Below are positions 37,876-48,074 of a stretch of 64,000 nt of DNA, piece by piece. Source of the stretch: Paraburkholderia nodosa DSM 21604 (GTDB lineage: Bacteria > Pseudomonadota > Gammaproteobacteria > Burkholderiales > Burkholderiaceae). Below the pieces are notes generated by a model, which saw only the letters and a list, made by a program, of their open reading frames with translations, ran no database searches and was not told the origin of the DNA. The first letter of the stretch is position 1, and each line of letters begins with the position of its first letter. The position numbers and the translations under genes are program-made. The stretch is from contig NZ_JAFA01000004.1 in assembly GCF_000519185.1 (NCBI RefSeq), positions 333,823 to 397,822 of the forward strand. Direction: 5' to 3'.

Positions 37876-39099
37876 ATGAATTTCGAAGAACTGAGCGACG
37901 ACGAGTGGGTGCAGGTGTCCTCGCTCGTGTCAGATGAACCTCCTATTAGACTCAACCGGCGCGGCCGCCCTCGCGCCGAGCCGCGCGTCGTGGCCAATGC
38001 CGTCCTCTGGATTCTCACCACGGGCGAGTCGTGGTCGCGCCTGCCCGCGCGTTATCCGTCCGGGCCCACCTGCCGTCGTCGTTTCGAGGAATGGCACGGC
38101 AGCGGCACGCTGATCGAACTGGTCGAGCTGCTCTCGCAGCGCGGCCGCAAGTTCGTCTATGTGCCGCAGCCCGCGCAGGCCGATGCGCAACCCGTTGCAG
38201 TCGCAGTCGAGGAAGTCGCCGAGGACGATGGCCAGCCGGCCGTGTTCTGGAAGAGCCCCGAAGCCTGGCAGGCGCCCGCCGCGCTCGCCGACGCGCCGCT
38301 TGCCGATCCCATGGAAAGCATGATGCGTCAGCTCGCGGGCGGCGAACCGGCATTGCCCGATTCGATCGGCGCGCCTGCCGTGGCTGCTGCAACGAGTGCA
38401 ACGACCGTTGCGAGTGCGACGCGTTCGCAAAACAATGCGCCGTTCGGACCGTTCTCGCCTTCGCGCGTGAGCAAGCCGGTTGCGACTCGCGCGATGCCGC
38501 GCGACGCGTCGCATCGCAGTGCGCACCCGGCGGGCGGCGTGGTGCAGGTCGCGGAATGGCGCGGCTATACGATGAGCCTCACCGTGCAGCCCGTGCGCAA
38601 CCGCATGTTCCGAGGAGCCGTGGAGATTCTCAAAGATGGCACGCGCATCGAGCGCTCGGGCCTGATCGGGCCGCCGTTCCAGGATCGCGAATCCGCGCGG
38701 AATTTCGCCTTCGACTGGGCGCGTGAGTGGCTCGATCGCGAAGGCTCGGCCGAGTCCGCGTCCGGCGTTTCGTGGCCGGGTTCGCATCCCGCCAGGCATG
38801 CCGCATCGAAGGGCGCTGCACAGAGCGCTTCGCAAACGGCGTTGCCCGGCGCCGCACCGCACGCGCCAGGCGTGACGCGCGGCGATCCGTCCAATGCCGC
38901 CGCCGAGCGCGCGTTGCCTGCGGCCGTACCGGGCAGCGTGCGGCTCGCGCCGCTGCAAGCGCCGGTACAGCGTTACACCGCCACGGGCGCACTGCTCACG
39001 GGCAGCGAAGCTCGCGAAGCCAATACGGCGTCGTCCGGCACCGCCGAGCGACGTACCGTCGGCACCACCGGAACGCGCTACCGCACGCTCTCGCGCTGA
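37876..39099 (+). CDS. Exapted IS5-type transposase DNA-binding domain protein
   Basis: A 407-residue protein. Residues 1-~90 match the N-terminal DUF4096 helix-turn-helix domain of IS5/IS402-group transposases (LSDDEWVQVSSLVSDEPP, RRGRPRAEPRVVANAVLWIL, TGESWSRLPARY). The DDE catalytic domain is absent. Instead there is a long Ala/Pro/Thr-rich linker, a compact domain at ~220-300 (RGYTMSLTVQPVRNRMFRGA, then ARNFAFDWAREWLDRE) and a disordered tail. No terminal inverted repeats flank it and composition matches neighbouring genes, so it looks like a host gene, not a broken IS. ATG at 37876 has GGAGA upstream. Placed beside the exopolysaccharide locus, it may be a DNA-binding regulator of it (inference). 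Confidence 0.7.
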   Translation: MNFEELSDDEWVQVSSLVSDEPPIRLNRRGRPRAEPRVVANAVLWILTTGESWSRLPARYPSGPTCRRRFEEWHGSGTLIELVELLSQRGRKFVYVPQPAQADAQPVAVAVEEVAEDDGQPAVFWKSPEAWQAPAALADAPLADPMESMMRQLAGGEPALPDSIGAPAVAAATSATTVASATRSQNNAPFGPFSPSRVSKPVATRAMPRDASHRSAHPAGGVVQVAEWRGYTMSLTVQPVRNRMFRGAVEILKDGTRIERSGLIGPPFQDRESARNFAFDWAREWLDREGSAESASGVSWPGSHPARHAASKGAAQSASQTALPGAAPHAPGVTRGDPSNAAAERALPAAVPGSVRLAPLQAPVQRYTATGALLTGSEAREANTASSGTAERRTVGTTGTRYRTLSR

Positions 39100-39158
39100 T
39101 CCTGCCAGGCCGCGCGCGCGGTGCGCGCGGCCTTCCTGCATGGCCTCTCCTGCTTTCT

Positions 39159-40679
39159 TCACTGCCTGCCGTACTGATCGTCGAGACGCACGATATCGTC
39201 TTCGCCGAGATACGAGCCCGACTGCACCTCGATGATCTCGAGCGGCATCTTGCCGGGATTTTCCAGTCGATGCGACACGCCAAGCGGGATGTACGCCGAC
39301 TCGTTTTCCGAAACGATGAAGCGTTCTTCTCCGCGCGTGACGAGCGCCGTGCCGCGTACGACGACCCAATGCTCGGCGCGATGGTGATGCATCTGCAGCG
39401 AGAGGCGTGCGCCCGGTTCGACCACGATCCGCTTGACCTGGAAGCGCTCGCCGCTGTCCACGCTGTCGTAATGACCCCACGGGCGATGCACGAGGCGGTG
39501 CGCCACGGCTTCGGTGCGGCGTTCCTGCTTCAGGCGCTGCACGATCTTCTTGACGTCCTGGGCGCGCGAGCGGTCGGCGACGAGCAGGGCGTCCGGGGTC
39601 TCCACGACCACGAGGTCCTTTGTGCCGAGGCAGGCGACGAGCCGGCCGTCCGAATGCGCGAAGGTGTCGCTGGCGCCTTCGAACATCACGCGGCCGTGCG
39701 CGACGTTGCCTTCGTCGTCCTTGGGCGAAACCTGCCAGACGGTGTCCCATGAACCGAGGTCGGTCCAGCCGGCCGTGAGCGGCACGACCACGCCGCTTGC
39801 GACCGTCGGGTCGCCGGAGAGCGGTTCCATCACGGCATAGTCGATCGAGTTCGAAGGCGAACGTGCGAACGCTTCGCTATCCACGCGGAAGAAGTCGCCG
39901 TCGGCCTTGCCGTGCTCGATCGATTCCGCGCATGCGGAGTAGATGGCCGGATGGAAATGGCGAATCGCCTTGAGCCAGGTCGATGCGCGCACGATGAAAA
40001 TGCCGCTGTTCCACCAGTAGCGCTGTGAAGCGACGTACTGCTGCGCCAGCTCGAAGTAGGGCTTTTCGACGAAACCGTTCAGACGCCGCGCACCGTTGGG
40101 TTCGGCGTTCGCGAGCGGCTCGCCCACGTGAATGTAGCCATAGCCCACTTCGGGATGCGTGGGCACGATGCCCATCGTCACGATCTGGCCGTTCGCCGCA
40201 TGACGCACGCCTTCGGCCACTGTGTTCTGGAATGCTTCGAGGTCGGCGAGCGCATGGTCGGCCGGCATCACCACGAGAATGCCGTCTTCCTGCTTTGCCA
40301 CCACCGACATCGCGGCGATCGTGAGCGCGGGTGCCGTGTCGCGGCCCACGGGCTCGAGAATCAGGCGCGCATGCTTGCCCGCCGCGCGAACCTGCTCGGC
40401 GGTGGTGAATCGATGTTCTTCATTGCAGACGATCAGCAACTCCTCTGCGAGCGTCACGCGCTCGGCGAGCGCATCGAGGCGGCCCGCGGTGTTGGCAAGC
40501 AGCGACTGCTCGCCAACGAGGTTGATCATCTGCTTCGGATATTGCTCACGCGACAGTGGCCACAGCCGCGAGCCCGCGCCGCCCGCCAGCACCACAGGGC
40601 ATACCTGCAATGCACTGCGCGTTTCGGCACGCGTCTGGGACGCTTTTGCCGATGCCGTAGCGGAACCCGTATCCATCAT
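39159..40679 (-). CDS. bceA: Mannose-1-P guanylyltransferase / mannose-6-P isomerase
   Basis: A 506-residue type II bifunctional PMI-GMP that makes GDP-mannose from fructose-6-phosphate (with phosphomannomutase acting between). The N-terminal pyrophosphorylase has VVLAGGAGSRLWPLSREQYP and the FVEKP sugar-binding motif. The C-terminal cupin isomerase has HRPWGHYDSVDSGERFQVKR and the metal-binding LSLQMHHHRAEHWVVV. The start at 40679 has AGGAGA upstream (an ATG pair). It is divergent from bceB across a 499-base control region. GDP-mannose feeds both mannose residues and the rhamnose branch through BceN. Confidence 0.93.
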   Translation of the reverse strand: MMDTGSATASAKASQTRAETRSALQVCPVVLAGGAGSRLWPLSREQYPKQMINLVGEQSLLANTAGRLDALAERVTLAEELLIVCNEEHRFTTAEQVRAAGKHARLILEPVGRDTAPALTIAAMSVVAKQEDGILVVMPADHALADLEAFQNTVAEGVRHAANGQIVTMGIVPTHPEVGYGYIHVGEPLANAEPNGARRLNGFVEKPYFELAQQYVASQRYWWNSGIFIVRASTWLKAIRHFHPAIYSACAESIEHGKADGDFFRVDSEAFARSPSNSIDYAVMEPLSGDPTVASGVVVPLTAGWTDLGSWDTVWQVSPKDDEGNVAHGRVMFEGASDTFAHSDGRLVACLGTKDLVVVETPDALLVADRSRAQDVKKIVQRLKQERRTEAVAHRLVHRPWGHYDSVDSGERFQVKRIVVEPGARLSLQMHHHRAEHWVVVRGTALVTRGEERFIVSENESAYIPLGVSHRLENPGKMPLEIIEVQSGSYLGEDDIVRLDDQYGRQ

Positions 40680-41178
40680 CTCGCTCTCCTGTAAAAGGTA
40701 TCGGTGATGCAATTTGTAGCATGCTTAAAATCGTCATAAATAGAGTCGTAAAGAAGAAAACGGAAAATATTCAAATTAAATTTTAATCACCCTTCCGTCA
40801 CACCGTAATTCAGATAAAAAATTCAATAAAAATTACGTCGCCGGCCTCCGAAATTTCTTGTCAGAACCCAAAATATGGCGTTCGGGCAGGAAAAATCTGC
40901 CGGAATGGCCGGGGTAGAGAGCCAATGCGGGAGCGCATTCCGGCAATCTTTGCCGACAAAATTCGCGAAAAATTGAGTCGAAAGGGACGAAACAATTGGA
41001 GATACTTTTGAGGCTTGCAGCCGGAATTTTTATCGCGCCTTATTAGGGTTTATTCGGATCAGAATTCGCGACGCCGGGCTTTTTTTCGCGGCGACGCAGT
41101 CCCAGAAACTTTTGAAGCGACCGGCCATGATTTGCAGTGCGTGGCCGCGATTCATTTTTTTAACCCGAGGTGCCGGAC
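40680..41178. promoter_or_regulatory. AT-rich divergent control region bceA/bceB
   Basis: 499 bases, markedly AT-rich at 40720-40870, with no gene. It drives bceA leftward and the bceB-K operon rightward. It contains a 10-bp inverted repeat (40898-40945) and a further GCCGGAAT at 41020-41027. GAGG at 41167 precedes the bceB start by 9 bases. Promoter boxes cannot be fixed by eye. Confidence 0.55.
40898..40945. repeat. Inverted repeat TGCCGGAATG / CATTCCGGCA
   Basis: Ten-bp arms at 40898-40907 and 40936-40945, 28 bases apart. The spacing is about two and a half helical turns between inner edges, which suits a dimeric regulator or looped sites better than a terminator; no T-run follows. The GCCGGAAT core recurs at 41020 and in the second exopolysaccharide control region at 57381. 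Confidence 0.5.
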
Positions 41179-42558
41179 ATGCTCAGCGTTCTAGCCAGAA
41201 TTTTCGACGTTGCCGCCATTGCCGCTGGAGCGCTGCTCGCGGCCGCCTTGCACCGTGGCCAGTTTGTGCCGCTCACCGACGCGGAGAGCGTGGCGCTCGC
41301 GTTCAACTGCGTGCTTGCGATCTGGATGTTCCCGGCGTTCGGGATCTACAAGTCGTGGCGCGGCAAGTCGCTCTACGCGCTCTTTGCCCGCGTGTGCGCT
41401 GCCTGGCTCGCCGTGGAGGGCACGGGCATCCTGCTGAGCTTTAGCCTGCACCGCGCCGATTCGCTCTCGCGGCTGTGGCTCGCGTACTGGGTCGTCGCCT
41501 CGGTGGCGCTGCTGATCGTCTCGAAGGCGCTCGTGCACATGGTGCTGCGTGGCATTCGCCGCGAGGGCTACAACCAGAAGGCCGTGGCGGTGGTGGGCGG
41601 CCCGCGCTACGGGCGCTTCCTGATCGAGCACATGCGCTTTCACCCGGAAGCGGGCTTTCACCCGGCGCTCGTGTTCGACGAGGACAGCGATGCCGATGGC
41701 GCCGCCGCCATCGACGGCGTGCCCGTGGAGCGCAACCTCCAGGCCATGCTCGAGTTCGTGCGCGAGAACGAGGTGCGCGAGCTGTGGCTCGCCTTGCCGA
41801 TCACCAAGGAGCGCACGATCCATCGCATCGTCACGGCCTTGCGCAACGACTTCGTGAACATCCGCTTCATTCCGGACGTGCGCAGCCTGTCGTTCTTCAG
41901 CCAGCCCGTGGTCGATCTGCTCGGCGTGCCGGCCATCAATCTCGCGGCCTCGCCGGTCACGGATCTGCGCGTGCTGCCCAAGCGCGTGTTCGACATCGTG
42001 TTCGCGGGCGGCGTGCTGGTCGCGCTGGCGCCGCTGCTGGCGGTCATTTCGCTCGCCGTGAAGCTCACGTCGAAGGGCCCGGTGTTCTTCAAGCAGCGCC
42101 GCAAGGGGCTGGATGGCAACGAGTTCGAAATCTACAAGTTCCGCTCGATGAAGGCCCATGCGGAAGTCGCAGGGCAGATCACGCAGGCGCGCCGCAACGA
42201 TCCGCGCGTGACGCGCGTCGGCGCGTTCCTGCGCCGCACGAGCCTCGACGAGCTGCCGCAGTTCATCAACGTGCTCAAGGGCGAGATGTCGGTGGTGGGT
42301 CCGCGCCCGCACGCGCTTGCGCACGACGACATCTACAAGGACCTCGTGCGCGGCTACATGGCGCGCTATCGCATCAAGCCGGGCATTACGGGCTGGGCGC
42401 AGGTCAACGGCTTTCGCGGCGAAACCGATCGCGTGGAAAAGATGCGCGACCGCGTGCGCTTCGATCTGCACTACATGCAGCACTGGAGCTTCGCGCTCGA
42501 CCTGCGCATCGTGGCGATGACGATGTGGAAGGGCTTCGCAGGCCAGAACGCATATTGA
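41179..42558 (+). CDS. bceB: Undecaprenyl-phosphate glucose phosphotransferase (WcaJ-like)
   Basis: A 459-residue polyisoprenyl-phosphate hexose-1-phosphate transferase that starts repeat-unit synthesis by putting glucose-1-phosphate on the lipid carrier at the inner membrane. Four N-terminal helices and a CoA-binding-like fold ([16 protein letters not shown]) precede the catalytic domain: [55 protein letters not shown] and VVGPRPH (Asp-Glu pair and PRP motif). ATG 41179 is preferred to the GTG at 41170 by spacing to GAGG. First gene of the rightward operon. Confidence 0.93.
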   Translation: MLSVLARIFDVAAIAAGALLAAALHRGQFVPLTDAESVALAFNCVLAIWMFPAFGIYKSWRGKSLYALFARVCAAWLAVEGTGILLSFSLHRADSLSRLWLAYWVVASVALLIVSKALVHMVLRGIRREGYNQKAVAVVGGPRYGRFLIEHMRFHPEAGFHPALVFDEDSDADGAAAIDGVPVERNLQAMLEFVRENEVRELWLALPITKERTIHRIVTALRNDFVNIRFIPDVRSLSFFSQPVVDLLGVPAINLAASPVTDLRVLPKRVFDIVFAGGVLVALAPLLAVISLAVKLTSKGPVFFKQRRKGLDGNEFEIYKFRSMKAHAEVAGQITQARRNDPRVTRVGAFLRRTSLDELPQFINVLKGEMSVVGPRPHALAHDDIYKDLVRGYMARYRIKPGITGWAQVNGFRGETDRVEKMRDRVRFDLHYMQHWSFALDLRIVAMTMWKGFAGQNAY

Positions 42559-42635
42559 GGCGAAGCGAGTGCGCGCGATGCTGGTGTGCGCAACGTTTCG
42601 CGTGACATGAAGAACCAATCACTTTTGAGGTGGGC

Positions 42636-44051
42636 ATGAATCTGACGATCATTGGCAGCGGTTATGTGGGTCTCGTGACGGGCGCCTGTCTTGCCGACAT
42701 TGGCAACGACGTGTTTTGCCTCGACGTCGACGAACGCAAGATCGACCTGCTCAATCAGGGCATCGTGCCGATTCACGAGCCGGGCCTGAAGGAGATCATC
42801 GAGCGCAACGTGCGCGCGCGCCGGCTGAAGTTCTCGACCGACGTCGAAGCGGCGGTCGCGCACGGCGACGTGCAGTTCGTCGCCGTGGGCACGCCGCCCG
42901 ACGAAGACGGCTCCGCCGACCTGCAATACGTGCTGGCGGCCGCGCGCAACATCGGCCGTCATATGACCGGTTTCAAGGTGGTGGTGGACAAGTCCACGGT
43001 GCCGGTCGGCACGGCCGCGCTCGTGCACGACGCGATCGCCTCCGAACTGCGCAAGCGTGGCGAGAGCCACATGTTCTCGGTGGTCTCGAACCCCGAGTTC
43101 CTCAAGGAAGGCGCGGCAGTCGATGACTTCGCGCGGCCCGACCGCATCGTGCTCGGCTGCAACGACGACGTGCCCGGAGAGCGTGCGAAAGAGGTCATGA
43201 AGCGGCTCTATGCGCCGTTCAACCGCAACCATGAGCGCACGCTCTACATGGACGTGCATTCGGCCGAATTCACCAAGTACGCGGCCAACGCCATGCTCGC
43301 CACGCGCATTTCGTTCATGAACGAACTTGCGAATCTCGCCGACCGCGTGGGCGCCGATATCGAGGCCGTGCGCCGCGGCGTAGGCTCGGACCCGCGCATT
43401 GGCTACGACTTCCTCTATGCGGGCTGCGGCTACGGCGGCTCGTGCTTCCCGAAAGATGTGAAGGCGCTCATGCGCACAGCCGAGGATTTCGGCGAGCCGC
43501 TGCAGATCCTGCGCGCCGTGGAGTCCGTCAATGAAGCGCAGAAGCAGGTGCTCGCACAGAAGATCGTTACGCGCTTCGGCTCCGACCTCACGGGCCGCAC
43601 GTTCGGCGTCTGGGGGCTCGCGTTCAAGCCGAACACCGACGACATGCGCGAGGCGCCGAGCCGCACGCTCATCGCCGAACTGCTCGCGCGAGGCGCCGCT
43701 GTCAAGGCTTACGACCCGGTCGCGACCGCCGAGGCGAAGCGTGTACTCGCGCTCGATCTCGCGCACGCGCCGGAACATCAGGCGCGGTTGTCGTTCGTGA
43801 ACGACGCGATGGAAGCCGCGAGCGAAGCGGATGCCGTGGTCATCGCCACCGAATGGAAGGTTTTCAAGGCACCCGATTTCGAAACGCTCAAGTCGCAGCT
43901 GAAGATGCCGATCGTGTTCGACGGCCGCAATCTGTACGAGCCGTCCGCGCTGCAGGAACTCGGCATCGAGTACCACGCCGTGGGCCGCGCCAGCGCGACG
44001 CAGGCGAGCCGCGCGCGTGCCGAAACCGCCGCGACGCAGGCGCTCGCCTGA
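42636..44051 (+). CDS. bceC: UDP-glucose 6-dehydrogenase
   Basis: A 471-residue enzyme oxidising UDP-glucose to UDP-glucuronate with two NAD+. The Rossmann start is [20 protein letters not shown]; the catalytic Cys270 lies in [13 protein letters not shown]; the C-terminal UDP-binding domain has [20 protein letters not shown] lies 8 bases before ATG 42636. It supplies glucuronic acid, a cepacian sugar. Confidence 0.94.
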   Translation: MNLTIIGSGYVGLVTGACLADIGNDVFCLDVDERKIDLLNQGIVPIHEPGLKEIIERNVRARRLKFSTDVEAAVAHGDVQFVAVGTPPDEDGSADLQYVLAAARNIGRHMTGFKVVVDKSTVPVGTAALVHDAIASELRKRGESHMFSVVSNPEFLKEGAAVDDFARPDRIVLGCNDDVPGERAKEVMKRLYAPFNRNHERTLYMDVHSAEFTKYAANAMLATRISFMNELANLADRVGADIEAVRRGVGSDPRIGYDFLYAGCGYGGSCFPKDVKALMRTAEDFGEPLQILRAVESVNEAQKQVLAQKIVTRFGSDLTGRTFGVWGLAFKPNTDDMREAPSRTLIAELLARGAAVKAYDPVATAEAKRVLALDLAHAPEHQARLSFVNDAMEAASEADAVVIATEWKVFKAPDFETLKSQLKMPIVFDGRNLYEPSALQELGIEYHAVGRASATQASRARAETAATQALA

Positions 44052-44104
44052 GCGTTGCCGGGCTTCGTGCGCAGCGTTATGTAAAGGAAGGGAGTCACGC
44101 GACC

Positions 44105-44554
44105 ATGATCAAGAACGTGCTCATCGTTTGCCACGCCAACGTCTGCCGCTCGCCGGCGGCGGAGCAGCTCTTTCGCGAGCGTCTGAGCGAACAGCAAGGC
44201 TCACGGGTGGAATCGTTTCAATCGGCGGGCCTGCGTGCGCGCGATGGCGACGACATGGACCCCGTGATGCAGTGGCTGCTTGCCGAGCGCGGCGTGAAGG
44301 TCGGCGGGCACCAGTCGCGCCGCCTCACGAGCCGCCTCGTGCGCTCGGCGGACCTCGTGCTCGTGACCGAGCGCCGCCAGGTCGCCGCGGTCGAGCGCAT
44401 TGAACCCACCGCGCGCGGCAAGGTGTACGCGCTCGGTAACTGGGAGAACTCTGATGTCAGCGATCCGCACGGGCTCCACGAGTCCGCGTATCGCCAGAGT
44501 CTTGAATTGATGGATCGTATGGTAAAGGGATGGTTGAGCCGAATATGCCAATGA
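44105..44554 (+). CDS. bceD: Low-molecular-weight protein tyrosine phosphatase
   Basis: A 149-residue phosphatase with the P-loop CHANVCRS (Cys9, Arg15; CX5R) at the N-terminus and the general-acid Asp in VSDPHG near residue 120. It dephosphorylates the tyrosine kinase BceF, the Wzb-Wzc partnership. Its stop overlaps the start of bceE (ATGA). Confidence 0.93.
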   Translation: MIKNVLIVCHANVCRSPAAEQLFRERLSEQQGSRVESFQSAGLRARDGDDMDPVMQWLLAERGVKVGGHQSRRLTSRLVRSADLVLVTERRQVAAVERIEPTARGKVYALGNWENSDVSDPHGLHESAYRQSLELMDRMVKGWLSRICQ

Positions 44555-45726
44555 CAAAACTGAAACTGACGGCGGTAGTCGCGTTGAGCGTCTTCGTTTC
44601 CGCGTGCGCAACGGCGCCCGGCAACTATCTCGACACGTCGAGCCTGAAAGAACAGCCGAACAACCAGCCGCAGCAGCAATTCAACGTGCAGCTCATCACG
44701 CAGCAAGTCGTGCTGCAGCAGGCGCAGACGGCCGCGGCGCAGCCGAAGGCGCCGCTGCCGCCCTCGAAGTTCGCGAATGCCGCCGACTACATCTATCACA
44801 TCGCGCCGCAGGACATTCTCGGCGTGACCGTGTTCGATCACCCCGAACTTTCGACGCCGCAAGGCTCGACGTTCTCGGCGGGCGGCAACACCACGCAGAC
44901 GGTGGGCCAGGCGCTCACGCAGCCCTATACCAACGCGCTGCCCGGCCAGTCCGACCCGTACGGACAGACGGTGTCCAGGGACGGCACGATCTTCTTCCCG
45001 TTCGTGGGCCGCATCATGGCCGCGGGCAAGACGCCCGGCCAGATCCGCGATCAGCTCGCGTCCGGCCTCGGCCCCTACGTGAAGAACCCGCAGGTGGACG
45101 TGCGCGTGCTCGCGTACCGCAGCCAGAAGGTGCAGATCACGGGCGACGTGAAGACGCCGGGACCGCTCTCCATGAGCGATGTGCCCCTCACGCTGGTGGA
45201 CGCCATCACGCGCTCGGGCGGCACGACCGACAGCGCCGACATCAACCGCGTGCGCCTTACGCGCAACGGCAAGCTGTACATCCTCGACGCGAACCGTATG
45301 CTCGACGGCGGCGATTCGACCCAGGACGTGCTGCTGCAGAGCGGCGACGTCATCAATATTCCGGATCGTTCGGATAGCAGAATATTCGTGATGGGCGAAG
45401 TGAAGACGCCCCTGCAGACAAACCTGATTCGCGGCAACCTCACGATCGCCGACGCGCTCACCCAGGCGGGCGGCATTCTCGATACCGACGCGAACCCGCG
45501 CCAGATCTTCGTGATGCGCGGCATGAAGGACAACCCAACGCAGCCCGAGATCTACCGTCTCGACATGACCAAGCCCGACGCGATCATGCTTTCGTCGCAA
45601 TTCCAGCTCAAGCCGCTGGATGTGGTGTACGTGGGCACGGCCGCTTCGACGACCTTCAACCGTGTGTTGCAGCAGGTGCTGCCGACCATCCAGACCGTCT
45701 TCTATCTGAAGCAGATCGCGAAGTAA
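44551..45726 (+). CDS. bceE: Outer-membrane polysaccharide export lipoprotein (Wza-like)
   Basis: A 391-residue lipoprotein with signal KLTAVVALSVFVSAC (Cys acylated). The Poly_export domain includes YHIAPQDILGVTVFDHPEL and VSRDGTIFFPFVGRIMAAG, followed by SLBB domains (ITGDVKTPGPLSMSDVPLTL; VMGEVKTPLQTNLIRGN). An octameric channel through periplasm and outer membrane is expected. The start at 44551 uses the ATGA overlap with bceD; 44545 is a close alternative. Confidence 0.92.
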   Translation: MTKLKLTAVVALSVFVSACATAPGNYLDTSSLKEQPNNQPQQQFNVQLITQQVVLQQAQTAAAQPKAPLPPSKFANAADYIYHIAPQDILGVTVFDHPELSTPQGSTFSAGGNTTQTVGQALTQPYTNALPGQSDPYGQTVSRDGTIFFPFVGRIMAAGKTPGQIRDQLASGLGPYVKNPQVDVRVLAYRSQKVQITGDVKTPGPLSMSDVPLTLVDAITRSGGTTDSADINRVRLTRNGKLYILDANRMLDGGDSTQDVLLQSGDVINIPDRSDSRIFVMGEVKTPLQTNLIRGNLTIADALTQAGGILDTDANPRQIFVMRGMKDNPTQPEIYRLDMTKPDAIMLSSQFQLKPLDVVYVGTAASTTFNRVLQQVLPTIQTVFYLKQIAK

Positions 45727-45789
45727 GCGCGTGATCGAAAAGCTTCGAAAGAAGACGCAGGAGCAACACCTAAACAACGGGATTGAATC

Positions 45790-48033
45790 GTGACCATACA
45801 AGCCAATAGCCAGGCGGCCCCGGCGGCCCGCACCGAGGAAGAGGACGTCGTCCTCGGCCAGTTGCTACGCGTCATCATCGACGACATCGGCTGGCTCATC
45901 GCGATCGCGGCGGCGGTGATCGCCATGGCCGTGTTTTACTGCTTCATCGCCAAGCCGGTCTACACGGCCGACACCCAGGTTCGCGTGGAGCCTTCCGACT
46001 ACACGTCGCAGGCCCTCACGCAAACGCAAACCGGCGCGAACATCAGCTCTGGATCGTCGACGGGCAGTCTGCCCACCGACGCCGAGATCCAGATGATCAA
46101 GAGCCGCAGCGTGGTCGAGCCGGTGGTGAAGCAGTTCAAGCTGAACACCACCGTCACGCCGGTCATGCTGCCGTTGATCGGCAGCCTGTCCGCGCGTCTC
46201 GCGACGCCGGGCACGCCCGCGCGTCCGTGGTTCGGGTTGAGCAACTGGCTCAGCAACTTCGCGTGGGGCGGCGAAGTCATCAACCTCGACTCGATCGAGG
46301 TCACGCCCGAGCTCGAGGGCAAGAAGCTCACGCTGACCGCGCTCGACAACGACCGCTACGTGGTTTCGACGCCGGACGGCGCGCGCCTGCTCGAAGGCAC
46401 CGTTGGCCAGGTCGAACAGGGCGGCGGCGTGAAGCTGCTCGTGAACAAGCTCGTTGCGCGTCCGGGCACCCGCTTCAAGGTCGTGCGCCTGAACGACCTC
46501 GACGCGATCAGTGGTTTCCAGAACGCAATCCAGGTCCAGGAGCAGGGCAAGCAAACGGGCGTGATCGACATCTCGCTCGAAGACAACGACCCCGAGCACG
46601 CGGCCGCCATTGCGAACGCGGTGGCGCAGTCGTACCTGCGCGAGCACGTGGCGACCAAGCAGGCCGACGCGAGCAAGATGCTCGACTTCCTGCGCAGCGA
46701 ACAGCCGCGCCTGAAGTCGGACCTCGAGAACGCCGAGGCGGCGCTCACGGCGTACCAGAGCAAGTCGGGTTCGATCAACGCGAGCGACGAAGCGAAGATC
46801 TATCTCGACGGCAGCGTGCAGTACGAGCAGCAGATCTCGGCGCTGCAACTGCAGATCGCCTCGCTCCAGCAGCGCTTTGGCGACCAGCACCCGGTGCTGA
46901 TCGCGGCGCGCCAGCAGCTCGCGCAACTGCAGGGCGAGCGCGCGAAGTACGACACGAAGTTCCGCGACCTGCCGGCCACGGAAGTGAAGGCCGTGCAGCT
47001 GCAGCGTGACGCGAAGGTGGCCGAGGACATCTACGTGCTGCTGCTCAACCGCATCCAGGAGCTTTCGGTGCAGCGCGTGGGCACGGGCGGCAACGTGCAT
47101 ATCGTCGATCCGGCCCTGCGCCCGGGCAACCCGTCGAAGCCCAAGAAGCTGCTGATCGTCTCGGCGGCGTCGCTGCTCGGCATCATTCTCGGCACGGGCT
47201 TCGTGCTCATGCGCCGCAACATGTTCAAGGGCATCGTCGATCCGGACCAGATCGAGCGCTCGTTCCAGCTGCCGGTGTACGGTCTCGTGCCGCTTTCGCC
47301 GGAGCAACTGGCGCTCGAGAAGCGCGCCCCGGTGCGCGGCGGTACGCGTCTGCGTGAAGTGCTCGCGAACTCGCGCCCGAAGGACCTCACGGTCGAAAGC
47401 CTGCGTAGCCTGCGCACCTCGCTGCAGTTCAGCGTGATGGACGCGCGCAATCGCGTAGTCATGCTGACGGGTTCGGTGCCGGGCGTGGGCAAGAGCTTCC
47501 TCACCGCGAACCTCGCCGTGCTGCTCGCCCATTCGGGCAAGCGCGTGCTGATGATCGACGGCGACATGCGCCGTGGCGCGCTCGAACGCCATCTGGGCGG
47601 CCCCCAGGAAAACGGCTTCTCCGAGCTGCTCTCGGGGCAGATTTCGCTGGACGAGGCGATTCGCGCGACCGAAGTGGACAACCTGCACTTCATGTCGTGC
47701 GGCCGCCGTCCGCCCAATCCTTCCGAGCTGCTGATGTCGCCGCGTCTTGGCCAGTACCTCGAAGGCCTGTCGAACCGCTACGACGTGCTGCTCATCGACA
47801 CGCCGCCGGTGCTCGCCGTGACCGACGCCGCCATCATCGGCAGCCATGCGGGCTCGACGTTCCTCGTGCTGCGTTCTGGCATGCACACCGAAGGCGAAAT
47901 CGCCGACGCGCTCAAGCGTCTGCGCAACGCCGGCGTGCGGGTGCAGGGCGGGGTGTTCAACGGCGTGCCGGCGCGTACGCGCGGCAACTACGGCTATGGC
48001 TACGCGAATGTGCGCGAGTACCTGAGCGCATGA
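45790..48033 (+). CDS. bceF: Tyrosine autokinase / polysaccharide copolymerase (Wzc-like)
   Basis: A 747-residue inner-membrane protein. The Wzz domain (~35-170) has one helix at DIGWLIAIAAAVIAMAVFYC and the second near 455-475 (LLIVSAASLLGIILGTGF), with a coiled coil between. The cytoplasmic BY-kinase has Walker A GSVPGVGKSF (Lys568), Walker A' LMIDGDMRRG and Walker B VLLIDTPP. The C-terminus (NYGYGYANVREYLSA) has four tyrosines, fewer than E. coli Wzc. It controls chain length and export and is the substrate of BceD. Confidence 0.93.
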   Translation: MTIQANSQAAPAARTEEEDVVLGQLLRVIIDDIGWLIAIAAAVIAMAVFYCFIAKPVYTADTQVRVEPSDYTSQALTQTQTGANISSGSSTGSLPTDAEIQMIKSRSVVEPVVKQFKLNTTVTPVMLPLIGSLSARLATPGTPARPWFGLSNWLSNFAWGGEVINLDSIEVTPELEGKKLTLTALDNDRYVVSTPDGARLLEGTVGQVEQGGGVKLLVNKLVARPGTRFKVVRLNDLDAISGFQNAIQVQEQGKQTGVIDISLEDNDPEHAAAIANAVAQSYLREHVATKQADASKMLDFLRSEQPRLKSDLENAEAALTAYQSKSGSINASDEAKIYLDGSVQYEQQISALQLQIASLQQRFGDQHPVLIAARQQLAQLQGERAKYDTKFRDLPATEVKAVQLQRDAKVAEDIYVLLLNRIQELSVQRVGTGGNVHIVDPALRPGNPSKPKKLLIVSAASLLGIILGTGFVLMRRNMFKGIVDPDQIERSFQLPVYGLVPLSPEQLALEKRAPVRGGTRLREVLANSRPKDLTVESLRSLRTSLQFSVMDARNRVVMLTGSVPGVGKSFLTANLAVLLAHSGKRVLMIDGDMRRGALERHLGGPQENGFSELLSGQISLDEAIRATEVDNLHFMSCGRRPPNPSELLMSPRLGQYLEGLSNRYDVLLIDTPPVLAVTDAAIIGSHAGSTFLVLRSGMHTEGEIADALKRLRNAGVRVQGGVFNGVPARTRGNYGYGYANVREYLSA

Positions 48034-48074
48034 CGCCTACGCCCCCATCAAGTGCAGCCAGGGAGGAATCCGCG

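Noticed and set aside
37469..37879. Rightward frame before the transposase-domain gene
   Set aside because: No ribosome-binding site, mixed composition, and overlap with the real start at 37876.
37876..39099. Annotation as a simple insertion-sequence transposase
   Set aside because: The DDE catalytic domain and terminal inverted repeats are missing; only the DNA-binding domain is present.
37930..39750. 606-codon leftward frame across the transposase-domain gene and the end of bceA
   Set aside because: Overlaps two supported genes and is Arg/Ala-rich with no recognisable domain.
45865..47886. Long open frame antisense to bceF
   Set aside because: Composition is that of a shadow frame; bceF on the other strand has all kinase motifs.
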